Source: Mortierella sp. BCC40632 (taxonomy: Eukaryota; Mortierellomycota; Mortierellomycetes; Mortierellales; Mortierellaceae). From it: a stretch of 64,000 nt of DNA. The notes under the pieces were generated by a model. That model was not told the DNA's origin and searched no databases. It saw nothing but the letters and a program-made list of their open reading frames with translations. The stretch is from NCBI GenBank assembly GCA_011634665.1, contig WAEK01000001.1, positions 3,434,501 through 3,498,500 on the forward strand, read 5' to 3'. The first letter of the stretch is position 1; each line of letters begins with the position of its first letter. This document shows positions 45,901 to 55,100 of the stretch, piece after piece. The translations under genes and the position numbers were made by a program.

Positions 45901-46500
45901 TTGAAGCAGGTTCCATACATGACGGCGGAACGCATCAAGCGATGTGAAGCCAAGGGTGTCGAGTCTGTGTTTGATATTCAGGACATGGAAGATGACGACC
46001 GCAACAAGGCGCTCCAGGTAGATGATCGTCAGATGCGAGCAATTGCCGAGTTTGTGAACCGATACCCAAGCATTGAGGTGTCATACAATGTTCAGGATGA
46101 GGAGGATATCAGAGCCGGACAACCTGCGATGGTTCAAGTACAGTTGGAGCGTGAAGGAGATGATGACGAAGAGTCGGCGGGAGATCTGACTAGTGTGCCT
46201 GCACCATTCTTCCCATCCAAGAAGGATGAAGGCTGGTGGGTTGTGATTGGAGATCCAGCGACCAAGACACTCCTTGCGATCAAGCGCATTACCTTGCAGC
46301 GACGATTGAATGTGAAGCTTGAGTTTGTGTGTGCACGACCCGGCAAACAGACCTTGAAGCTGTACACGATGTGTGATAGTTTCTTGGGATGTGATCAGGA
46401 AATTGATGTTGATTTGGAGGTGGGCGAAGGTGAAGACGAGGATGAGGATGAAGATGAGGAGGATGAAGATGAGGATGGTGATGTGGAGATGGCCGCTTAA
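39919..46500 (+). CDS. BRR2: BRR2 (SNRNP200/U5-200K) spliceosomal helicase, 2193 aa, intronless CDS
   Basis: Unwinds U4/U6 during spliceosome activation as part of the U5 snRNP. Length 2193 aa against about 2136-2163 in human and yeast. Architecture: N-terminal plug and PWI-like region with acidic insertions (about 1-500). The first Ski2-like cassette has APTGAGKT (about 528-535), DEIHLLHD (Asp about 641), SATLPN, STATLAWGVNLPAHTV and QMLGRAGRPQ, then a Sec63 unit. The second cassette has GAPTGSGKT (about 1378-1386), DELHLIGG (Asp about 1489), STSLAN, DTCWGIPL and QMMGRACRP, then a second Sec63 unit. The N-terminal cassette keeps all active motifs; the C-terminal cassette is altered (SLAN, CWGIPL), as expected for the regulatory cassette. 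The C-terminus is a run of Glu/Asp ending VEMAA. One reading frame of 6.6 kb without introns, unlike its neighbours. Confidence 0.98.
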   Translation: MADKVAKDQQYQYAANSNLVLQANRSDHPRRGNEPTGEAESLYGRIDPKEFGSRAMRDTSKIEEARKKKSTLDEKDLERRQKRAEEKSLRSAYGYSSVLAATEDLESGGYRPRTRETRHTYELILTFVQRYLGDVSHETVRSAGDQVLDTLHTDTLKDFDKKKEIEDLIGPVSSDQFSVLVNLGKKITDYYPGTEEVSVGQDGELKAAGDIDEQYGVAVVFDEEEEKEDIYSLHSESENEEEETGLDTAQDVIVGAGKVDQDADGAMDVDEDAAMRVGASENKVDTSKKLQPHQVDAYWLQRFMATFYNDEIAAQEKTDAAMEIIASDINMRDCENELMALFDYDKFELVSMLTRNRDVIVWCTRLSKAEEQERKEIEVTMKERGLDWILKALGQQAGSKSDLRRRGAGQAPTAAGPVTALPKEKGPAPATSAPRQIVDLDAMAFSQGSHLMSNRRVHLPEGTFRREKKGYKEVHVPQPKRPATDRKRVSKEELPEWTQSFFPKGLNDIQSVVYPFAYGSDGNMLLCAPTGAGKTNCAMLTVLHEIEKYRDPETGVIDKDNFKIVYIAPMKALVQEMVTTFGSRLSPLGLSVQELTGDRQMNKQQISETQMIITTPEKWDIITRKATDRSYTNLVRLIIIDEIHLLHDDRGPVLESIVARSLRHMEQTQELVRLVGLSATLPNYIDVATFLRVDTENGMFHFDGSWRPCPLKQEFIGITEKKAIKRFQVMNEVTYEKVMEHVTQPEGDQVLVFVHSRKETAKTAQTLRDMAVEKETITHFARPDSAAREVLMVEAEQASDAALKELLPYGFAIHHAGMTRSDRQAVEELFMAGHIKVLCSTATLAWGVNLPAHTVIIKGTQVYSPEKGRWAELSPQDVLQMLGRAGRPQFDNYGEGIIITTHSELQYYLSLLNQQLPIESQFISKLADNLNAEIVLGTIKNRDEAVQWLGYTYLYVRMLRNPSLYSISPDELEDDPYLQKKRVDIVHSAAAILDKCNMIKYDKRTGKFQGTELGRIASHYYISHNSMATYNQHLKPMMSHIELFRVFSLSDEFKYIPVREEEKAELQKWLEQVPVPVKESIEEPTAKINVLLQSYISQLKLEGFALLSDMVYVTQSSGRILRAIFEICLRRGWAQLTRKALDMCKMVEKRQWLSMTPLRQFKAINPELIKKIERKEFEWVRYFDLSSQEIGELVGVPKAGKLLERYIHEFPKMDLQSHVQPLTRSMLKVELTITPDFKWDEKVHGTAEAFWILVEDVDGEMILHQESFILKQQYAEEEHLMTFTVPLFDPLPPNYFVSIVSDRWLHSETRFPISFKHLILPEKYPPHTELLDLQPLPVSALRNREFEEIFSKSIHKFNPIQTQVFNTLYTLDDNVFIGAPTGSGKTICAEFAMMRQWNKKSVKGAPKGRIVYIEPHQEVIDARRLEWQAKFGDIQGGKTIVALTGETSADLKLLERGDVILATPTQWDVISRRWKQRKNVQTIQLFIADELHLIGGDIGPTYEVIVSRMRFIASQVESKIRIVALSTSLANARDLGEWIGATSHSVFNFHPMVRPLPLDVHIQSYTIPHFASWMIAMAKPTYTAITTHSPNKPAIVFVPSRKQCRLTVSELLTFCAADDKPDQFLHCDQDVLKAHLEHVQDKALASSLEHGIGFFHEALSKGDKRVVEKLFETGAIQVVVASRDTCWGIPLSSYMVVVMGTQYYDGKDHRYADYPTTDILQMMGRACRPNEDESSRCVLMCQSNRKEFYKKFLFEALPVESHLDHFLHDHFNAEIVTKTIENKQDAVDYLTWSFLYRRMAQNPNYYNLQGVTHRHLSDHLSELVETTINDLVTSKCIAIEDEMDVSPLNLGMIAAYYNINFSTVELFSSSLTPTTKLKGLLEIISTAAEYESIPIRHHEDVVLKRVYDRLPVKLNNVKFTNPHHKANILLQAHFSRTQLPPDLASDQAMVVSQVIPLLQACVDVISSNGWLPPALAAMELSQMSVQAMWDRESPLKQVPYMTAERIKRCEAKGVESVFDIQDMEDDDRNKALQVDDRQMRAIAEFVNRYPSIEVSYNVQDEEDIRAGQPAMVQVQLEREGDDDEESAGDLTSVPAPFFPSKKDEGWWVVIGDPATKTLLAIKRITLQRRLNVKLEFVCARPGKQTLKLYTMCDSFLGCDQEIDVDLEVGEGEDEDEDEDEEDEDEDGDVEMAA

Positions 46501-46829
46501 AGAAAAAGAGTAGTACTTTAACCAACATGGCCATAACGGGCAGACATTTAGTAAAAATCTAGGGCCTAGGATACGATCCTATCTTTTTTTTTTTTTTTGT
46601 TTTCGTTTTTTTGTTATTCGAGGCTACGGCTAAATTACCTCCTACTTGGTTCTTTGTTTTCCCGTTGATCAAGGAAAGATGATGAAAGGAGGAGAAAGGA
46701 GAGAAGAGGTATGTTCGAGCGAATAGTGATAAAGGAGACAGAGTTTGAAGGGAACCTTGCCTTAAGGCTCTCGAGTCGAGTCGTAGGCATGGATTCGCAC
46801 AGACACAAGGACGGAATGAACCGGCCCAC

Positions 46830-46832
<3 letters not shown>

Positions 46833-46874
<42 letters not shown>
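46833..46874. repeat. 42-nt poly-A
   Basis: Uninterrupted run of 42 A in intergenic DNA. Confidence 0.95.
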
Positions 46875-46877
<3 letters not shown>

Positions 46878-48253
46878 AGGGCGGAAGCCGAGCCGAACTA
46901 GGGACCAAGTGCCTCTGTTCCTATCTCGGCTGGGACAGGAAAGGGCGTTTTGCTAGGTATGCAGTTTCCCTAATGAGGGTCATCGAGTCCCACCCTATTT
47001 GCTCCGCCTGTTGGAAATTTTACATTATCTTCTTGTTGTACAGTACATTCATGTCTTCCTGCTACTCATCTCAGTAGACGGCATAGGCTCAATATTAGCC
47101 GGCCGCTGGAAGCTAGCAAGGAAGAATGAGCTATCCCCAGAGGGAACATGCCTCTGTTACCGATTGCACTGACATGAAGTATGAGCGCATAACAGCAAGC
47201 AAATCAGCAAGAATACCAGACGATGATATGCTGAGGACTTTCTGGTACCTTAATGACCGAGGAGTAGCTGTGGATAAACTATGAAATCGGCTAGAACTTT
47301 TACCGCAAGGACGCGATGCCAAGACCCTCCCTTCCCCTTCTCTCTCCCACAAACACATGCGCACTGGCATGGACGCTCATGCTCTAGTTATTTTCCCACT
47401 ACAACAAAAGGTCACTTGCTCCAGTCTATGGTGAGATCATCCCCGCTTGTACCATGTCATTACTTTTAACAGAGTGAGCTTTCAAAAGTATCATGTTCGC
47501 ATGAAGTCGTGTTCTTCAAGTTTTCAATCGCAGACTAACCTCTAGTTGTCTTGTGCACTGTCCTTTCGAACCTAGTAAAGATACCTTTGCTTTCAAGCTC
47601 CTGAAATAGAATGACGTCTATGAACTTTTTCTTTTTTCTTTTTTTGCATTGACGAGCATGAGATATTTTTTTTTTGGGAGGACGTCGTAACAGTTTTGGG
47701 TGAAGGCTCATAACATACCTTGTCCGTACTTTTACCACCTCCTTCAGCTTGAATATTTTGCCGTCAGAGGTTTATCCAGCCTCATTTCTGAAGTCTGGTA
47801 GATGAGTGATATGTTGCTGGTGGAAGAATAAATACTTTTGTGAAGATGTAGGGGCGTATTCTTAAAGAGTGAGGATAATGTTAACTTGAGATACTTAAAA
47901 AGAAGATCTACGCCATGGTTCCGATACTCTATGACTTCTTTGAAAGACTTGTTATCATTTTTTTTTCTAAAGAAGGAGCTTGATCCCCTGCCAAAAGTCA
48001 AGTGCTATCGAGGCCGCTAGTTGACCTAGACCTGCTCTTCGAAAATGCCATGGATTCGTGAAGGCAATGGAAGAGAAAGAGTGCGGTGTGAGGCTGGAGA
48101 TTCAAAGCTACGATAGGCGTACGGGCGCCTGCATTCAACCGGATATCAACTGGCGAGCAAGCTTTGTTCATCAAACAGGCTGCTTGCGCGCCTGTTGTGA
48201 GAGTTTGGCCCATTTTTCGTTTACTGTTACTCAAAATCCTAAAACTCGCATTT

Positions 48254-48254
<1 letters not shown>

Positions 48255-48292
<38 letters not shown>
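48255..48292. repeat. 38-nt poly-A
   Basis: Uninterrupted run of 38 A in intergenic DNA. Confidence 0.95.
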
Positions 48293-48294
<2 letters not shown>

Positions 48295-49347
48295 AGCATT
48301 GGGCTCACAGGTGAGGCACCCCTCGCTGCCTGGCAATGCGTTGCCGTTACGAGATTGAATATGATTGATGGCTGATTCGATAAAGGACCACGATAGCTTT
48401 AGTGTTGCTTCTCTTGTCGTGTATGCCAATGTCTCGATCAGATCGGAGGGCTCTTTGGTTAAGAGGCAAAGACAAGACCGTTTAGATTGAGCTCATAATG
48501 CCTTTGTGGGGATGAAACTTACGAAAGATGGTCCCTCGCTGTCATCACTATCTACACTGAAGAACTCACCTACACAAAACATATCATTTTGCCATTGTCA
48601 AAAATGATAAAAAAGCAGAGCTTGCAGGGTGAGGCTGCGCATTGGGTGTTTTGCTCAGCGAGTCATCAGAAGATGGCTAGCAATGACCCGACTCGACTGA
48701 AATGAGAACATCATTGTCATGGAAGTGCGGAAGAACCAGTCGGCCTTGGTTCAAGGTTTTCAGTCCTGGTGGCCTAGAAAGGACACACTGCCCCGTGAAC
48801 ATTCTGTAGCGTGGTTCTGTTATCGGCTTGAGCGGTTCCCACAAACGGCTCGTGCACTCAGTCCAGCTTTTCTGGCCCGGTCGGACTCTGACGGAGAGGA
48901 CGGGAGCCGAGACATACTGACATACTACATGTGATGGGTTAGCGCTCGCGCCAGGAAGGGTCCTGAATCCTATTGGATGGGGAGAATATCCTTTGACATA
49001 TCGTAGTCCTCTCTCACTCACTCACTCACTCTCTGTCCTCTCTCCCGCACTCAGCCCAACAACACACACAACCCCATTTCAATATTCTCTTCTTTTAAGA
49101 CTGCAGCAGTCCCTCCATCCCCCCCTTCTCTTCCCTTCTTTGTTCATTTCTCCACTTTCCATTCTTTTTTCTTCTTCTTTAACGCATCTCTCTACTGGAC
49201 TAAGCCCAAGCCTACTCTTTCATTAGAGTCACTCTTCTTCTTTCCTTCTTCCGTTCTCTCTCTCTCGCTCTCTCATTCCCTCTATCCTCCTCTTCCCCCG
49301 CACCACCACTACCACTACCACCACACACACATATATCACACATTGTC

Positions 49348-51246
49348 ATGCATGTCACGCCTGTCGCTGCATCTGTCCTTCACAGGATCAACATTGCCCG
49401 ACTTGCCCGCGAGGTCATTCGGGGAATCCCTGCTGGTCTAGTTATATCACTCAATGCCTGGGGTACTGCCTCGACTGCTCTCTTTTTTTTTTTCCAGTCT
49501 CTCGCTCACATACTCTCTTCGTTTGCTTGAATTGTGTTTTTTTTCTTGGGTGCTATCCCATCTGCAGCCTTTCATACCCCGCAGCCCTCCCACATATTCT
49601 AAGTAGAGCACCCTAAAGCAAACAGGAGTCTGGGAAGCATATTTTCTCTTACTGACCCTCGATTATTCCTCTTGCTCGTTTTTTTTTTTTCTTTTTTTCC
49701 TTTTTCTCTCCCCTGGATCCATCTTACCAAACGCGGCTGATCTCCTAAACACATGTATAGCCGTCTCTGCATGGCTCAAAGGTATATGACTTTGGGAGGG
49801 AAAAAGAAGTGATCAATGGCCTCAAAAAGCTGTCTGTTCAGTGCCAACTCACACGCACGCGCTGTCTTCATTTATAAAATCTTTTTTTTTATAGCAACCA
49901 TCTTGATCAATTCCCAGCCACGGTGGCTCTTCCGCAAAAAACGTTGGAGTGAGGCTGAAATGCGAGCTATTAGCTGTTATTATCTCGTAGTAGCCTACAT
50001 GATGCTCCGAGTCGTACGGATGGCCTCAACATTGACCAAACGACCTGGTCGCCCCTATGGAGACTTTTTCCGGAATACGCGGCCGATCCTTGGCCAGGTC
50101 GCCATATTTAGCCTCGGAACGATGCTCGTCGATGAATTCGTGATGTTTTATATCCTACGCAAGTTTGGCCTAGAAAAGAAACGGATCCTGTTGACGGGTC
50201 GTGCGCTTGAGAAGGAGGAACGGGAACAGTTTACGGATGATGATTGCTGCATCTGCTATGGAGCCATGTTAGACGACGAAGATACTGCTGCAGCAGATCA
50301 GGAGGATTACAGCCATGGCACATTGGCAAGCCAACAACAGGGCATCAACAGGGACACGGATCATGTCCTGGAAAATTTCTGTGTCGTTCGTCAACATGTG
50401 GCCCATCGTGGTTGTATTCGAAAATGGTACAACTATGGACCCAAGGGCTATCGGCCAATGGACGGTTTCCGGTTCTTTAATTGGGGAACCACCATTCATG
50501 GAGCAGTCGCCGGCATGCATACCCCGCGTCTCGTTGCCGAGGTCGTGGCACGACGTCGAGGCAGGGCTACAGGAACGAACGCAGTGGTGGCAGCATTGGG
50601 CGGCCATGGACTCGGTCGTCCATTGCCCACTAATCCCAGAACCGAACAAGGTGCAGGAGGAGACACCCGGGCCAATATGGAAGTCGGTCAAGGTTCATCA
50701 TTGACCACAGAAACTACAACAACGACGACGACGACGACCATGACGACGACGACGACATCAGTAGAGTCAAATGATACCCAATTCTCAGATGAGACATCAG
50801 CACCCGACCAGGAGCCCCACGCACACACCCATGATACCCAACATGTACAACACCCACCATTGCCAGAAGGAGAACTGGACCCCGAAGATGCTTCTCAGAC
50901 CGCAGAGCCTGTGTTCAGACCATTGTTTACACAACACGAAGAATATTTGATGAATGCAGGACGGAAAACATGCCCTGCATGTCGTCAACAACTTCAGATC
51001 AACTTTATTGACTTGGCTCTGGGACGAAAGGAGATGGGATATTTTCAAAAGATGCGAGAATTAGGTCGGGACATGACCAAGTTTTCGGATTGGCGCGGAC
51101 TGGTCCTTCGATCGTTGATTACGGCAGGATGGGTGGGTGTCACGGTGGTTGGAGGAAAATTGAGAATCATTGCTTTGGATAAGGCAATTGCAAAGCATCA
51201 AAAGAACCGTGCCCTGGCGACGGTCTCGGCTCTTGGCGCACTCTGA
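49348..51246 (+). CDS. Multi-pass membrane protein with split RING-H2, two exons, 488 aa
   Basis: Exons 49348-49462 and 49895-51246 (donor GTACTG, acceptor ATAG; codon GCA completed across the junction). Three hydrophobic segments lie before the RING: PAGLVISLNAWATILI, ISCYYLVVAYMMLRVV and ILGQVAIFSLGTMLVDEFVM. Then CCIC (Cys156/Cys159), Cys201, His206, His209 and Cys212, and only after about 186 residues CPAC (Cys398/Cys401). This is the C3H2C3 order of a RING-H2, with the last pair displaced. The insert contains RGRATG-rich sequence, a poly-Thr run (ACG/ACA codons near 50715-50757) and an acidic His-rich part. A final hydrophobic helix (LVLRSLITAGWVGVTVVG) follows. Likely a membrane-embedded ubiquitin ligase or relative, but E3 activity is inferred. 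No exact family recognised. Confidence 0.78.
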
Positions 51247-52170
51247 TCCGTAAGACATAGACCCGAGCTATTGGAGAAAAAAAAAAAAATTATTTGCGAC
51301 GGAAGAGGAGGAAGGTAAAGTGGTGAGATGCAAAGTTTTCGACTGACACTAAGCGACGAGAGCTACTGTATTGCACGGAACCAACAATAGTCATCCCTCT
51401 CTTTCCTTCTTTCCCCAACAAATTCGGATTCATCTTTCTTTTGGAGCGGAACAAAAGATAGCCGAAGCTCAGAAAGAGAAAAAAAAGAGTTGGGCGTGTC
51501 GCCTGGACATTTCTGGAGATGGACTCTGAACAGCGACACTGTGTGTGGGGGAGGTGAAAGCACAGACCAAGGGGTGTTTTTTTCTTCCCGACCCCCCCTC
51601 TCCTACTCCTTGTATCTTTCTATCTCTGGCTATTTCTCCCAGCGCCCCTTGTTTGCTTTACCCTGCTCCATCCCGATCTTCTCCATTCACTATCTCTCTT
51701 GTTTTTTTTTTTTTTTTTTTTGCATTTGTTTTAGTCTCCATACCCGCCCTATCTGCATAAATAAATAAAAGGAAAAAAAAAAATGTCTTTTTATTCTAGA
51801 CGCGATCTCCTTTTCTATTTTAATGAAGCGACGACTTAAAGTGACCCGTGCGCGAATAACTGAGATCTCTCAAAGTTCCTTCACTCTCTCCTCAAATAAC
51901 TCGGGATGATTGGTCCTAGACTTTGAACACGGACACGGATGATGCAGTTCTCATCGATCACACAGACCATTTGTGTTATCTTTCTTCTTTTTTTTTTTTT
52001 TTTTTGGCTATCAAAAAAAATCATGCACAAAGTGCGCTCCCACGACACTGAACAATCGCTTAACCATAAAGAATGATGAACTAGCCAGTGATATAGACGT
52101 AAGAAAAGGGAGTTTTCTATTTTACATATCTCTATCTCATTTTTTTTTTGTTTGTTTATTGTTGTCTTAT
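51247..52170. other. Intergenic between convergent RING and FANCJ genes
   Basis: T runs at 51703-51721 and 51987-52005. No gene seen. Confidence 0.5.
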
Positions 52171-55100
52171 TTATTGAGGATCCGGTCTTGGGTCCCCTAA
52201 AAGAGACTCGGCGGCATCGGCATCAGCATCAGCTTTGACGGCTTTGTGGACAAGAGGCTCGATCCATTTTTGGATACTTTGGATCCCTTCATCAAAGTCC
52301 GAATGCGTTCCCACCAACGGACGAACCCATTTGGAAAGACTTTGTTGATTTCCATATTGTGAAAGCCGGAAATCTAAGAAAACCATCGCCCCCCAATCCA
52401 ACCGATGACGGATACATCGACCAATCGCCTGGTTATAGGCTCGGAACGCCTGGATCTCATACCAACGTTTCCCGTTCAGAAGTACCCATGGTCTTTGTCT
52501 TGGTGTCTGTTGCTGTAGTGATGACGATTGTGGTTGCTGTGGTTGAACAAGCAAGCTCCTTGCGCTTTGAAACGAAGTCCCGGTGGAGTGATTGATCGAA
52601 TTCAAATCAATGTTTAAAAGCGCTCGCCCACTCCGCGAAGGTAATGAATCCGTAGGCAGTGGTGGAGGCTCTTGCCAGCGTCGCTGACTTTGATTATCAT
52701 TGTACTCTCGCTTGAGCTTGATCTTCATGTCCTTAAAGGCTGGATAGGGAACACCGACAGCCATGACCACACGGCAATTCGCGTCTGTAAAGTCAATTCC
52801 CTCCGAGCATTTTCCTCGATATACAGCAAACATGAGCGCTCCACCTTCAGAGCCCTTTGCAACATGGGTTGCAATACAGTCGTAAAAAGACCTCAAGGTT
52901 TTGTCAAAGACCTTGGTTGTTGCATTCCGTGGCTCTAGGATGACTTTTTTGATATTGTTCAGTCTTTCGTACTGACCCGTCGACTTCCAGCGCGATATTA
53001 TATTAAACATCAGGGTATATGATGATAGGAAGCACAAGGCTCCATGGGGCACTGTATTGATGATTTTTTCAATAGCCAGGCCCAGTTCGTCTTGAAAATA
53101 GAAACTGCCTACAGAGGACAAACATTGTTAATAATGTCAAAGGACGGCATACTAGATGAAAAGGTAGGCCTGATTTTCGTCCTATACTTACCTACTGACT
53201 GGAAGGTGCCATCTAGTTTTATTTTGTTGGGTCCAAAGGGTAGAACTCCAGCCCAGACCTGTGATCTTTCCACAACATGTCCTGCCTCAAACTGGATCTT
53301 GAACGAAGTTTGCAGTTCGGACGCAAACGAGTCCATTGGGGATAGAGTTCCACTCGTCAGAATCACAGATCTTGCCTTGGCTGAGAGAGGTCGGAAGATC
53401 AGTCCTGGGTTGAGGCACCAAAACTTGATCTCGCGTTTCTTCACAACACCTCCGTTTGCGGTCAATCCCCCTGCGGGATACCTAGGCTTTTTGCGGATAT
53501 GGCTTACTTTTCCTTTTAAAGGCTGGGCACTCCCATTGTCTTCGTCTGCAGTATCGCTATCGTTGTCATCATCTCCACCTATGCCTGTGGGTTCAACTCC
53601 TTCTATCGATTGTACACCCGAACGATCCAAAGATTCAACAAAGACGACTTTGTAGTCCTCCAAACAGTGCAGGTTTGAGTCAAATAGCCGAACCAGGATC
53701 ATGACAAGTCCCTCCATGATCCGCATTGCCCTCTGAGAGGCCACCAAGTCTACTTTGTCATCGTCATCGGGTAATCCAGAGCCATTTCCTGAATTCTTTC
53801 TTTCAGAACTATTTCCTGAATTCTTTTCCTCCTTTCTCTCTTTTTTATCCTTCTGAGCTTTGATAATAGTCTGGCAGGCTGAAGCGTAGCTTCGGATTGT
53901 GTGTTGATTGAGGCCACGTTTGTCAAGGTCGCTCAGGAGTTCTTGACTCGTCCAACTACAAAGTGGTAGATCAGTAAAAAAAAAAAAAAAAAAAAAAAAA
54001 TGGATGTTGTAAGGATCACTTCTTTCTTTGGCCTCACTCTGCAGATGAACAAAACATTCTATTATTCGCAGGAATACTTACAGCTCCATGGCTTGTTCGT
54101 AATCCTGAATACTAAACCTTTCTTTTTGCTCAAGAATGTTCAAGAACATTTGGGCAAGCTTCAAAAAAAATCGATACAGAGATTTGAAAGTATGTTAGGC
54201 CAAAGGCTTCTTGTCCCAAAAAGGAGGGGAGTTGAGTAAAAAAAGGATAGAAGGGGAGGGGGGATCTGTCAAAAGGCCTTACATTCGACAACTTACGGCT
54301 GGCGTCCGGAAGGGCACCACATTCTGCCATTAATGCAAATTCTTCCGTGGCCTGAGCCAAGTCATCAGCCGCAATCTCAATGCCACCTGCGTCTCTAGAA
54401 GCATCCTCGATATTATGTGCCTCATCTAGAATGATAATAGCATTGTCTATATTGATATCCATGGCGCTCCGGATTACTAAAGAGATATACAAAAAAAAAT
54501 AAAATAAAATAAAAAAGTATTAAAAAGATGTGTCATTTCCTCTATAAGACTCGGGATAGTATACCCTTTGCTTTCTACACACTCATGACACAACATACAA
54601 GGATCGATCAAGTAATTGTATGGACAAAATATTAGCTCCGCGGCTTCAGCGAGCGATCGAGCAGCAAAGTAGGGGCAGGCTATTGTTAAGAGCGTAATAA
54701 CACACTTGAATCGGTGAGTTGATCTGTCGAGGCTGCATGTCCAACTTTTAAGTAAGCAAGAGATAGGTTGATCTGAAAAAGCAAACTTTTGAATTCAAAC
54801 ACCTACCATATACGTCCTTTCCTCTGTTAATCAAGTCTTCCATATCCCAGATTCGATTCTGTCCATTTTTCTTGTATGGGAACGTCTCCAATAGGTTATT
54901 GACACCATGCTTGAACACACACGAGTTGGTTTCGAGGAGCTCCATACAGACATCGCTCTTGTTCGGTTCGTTTTTTAGTCTTGGATTGATGCAATAGTGG
55001 TTCCGGCTCCCCAAAACAGCCATTTCTAATGCACGTTAGAATTTAAGAACTCTCGGATGATGAGCTGCCAGCTTGAGAAAGAATTTTCATCGACACCTTC

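Larger units (their letters stand above)
46501..49347. other. 2.8-kb gene-free region after BRR2
   Basis: Holds poly-A runs of 42 nt (46833-46874) and 38 nt (48255-48292) and a T-rich patch near 47625-47680. The sequence between looks unique; I see no recognisable coding or RNA gene. The end (48990-49340) is CT-rich leader of the RING gene. Confidence 0.55.
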
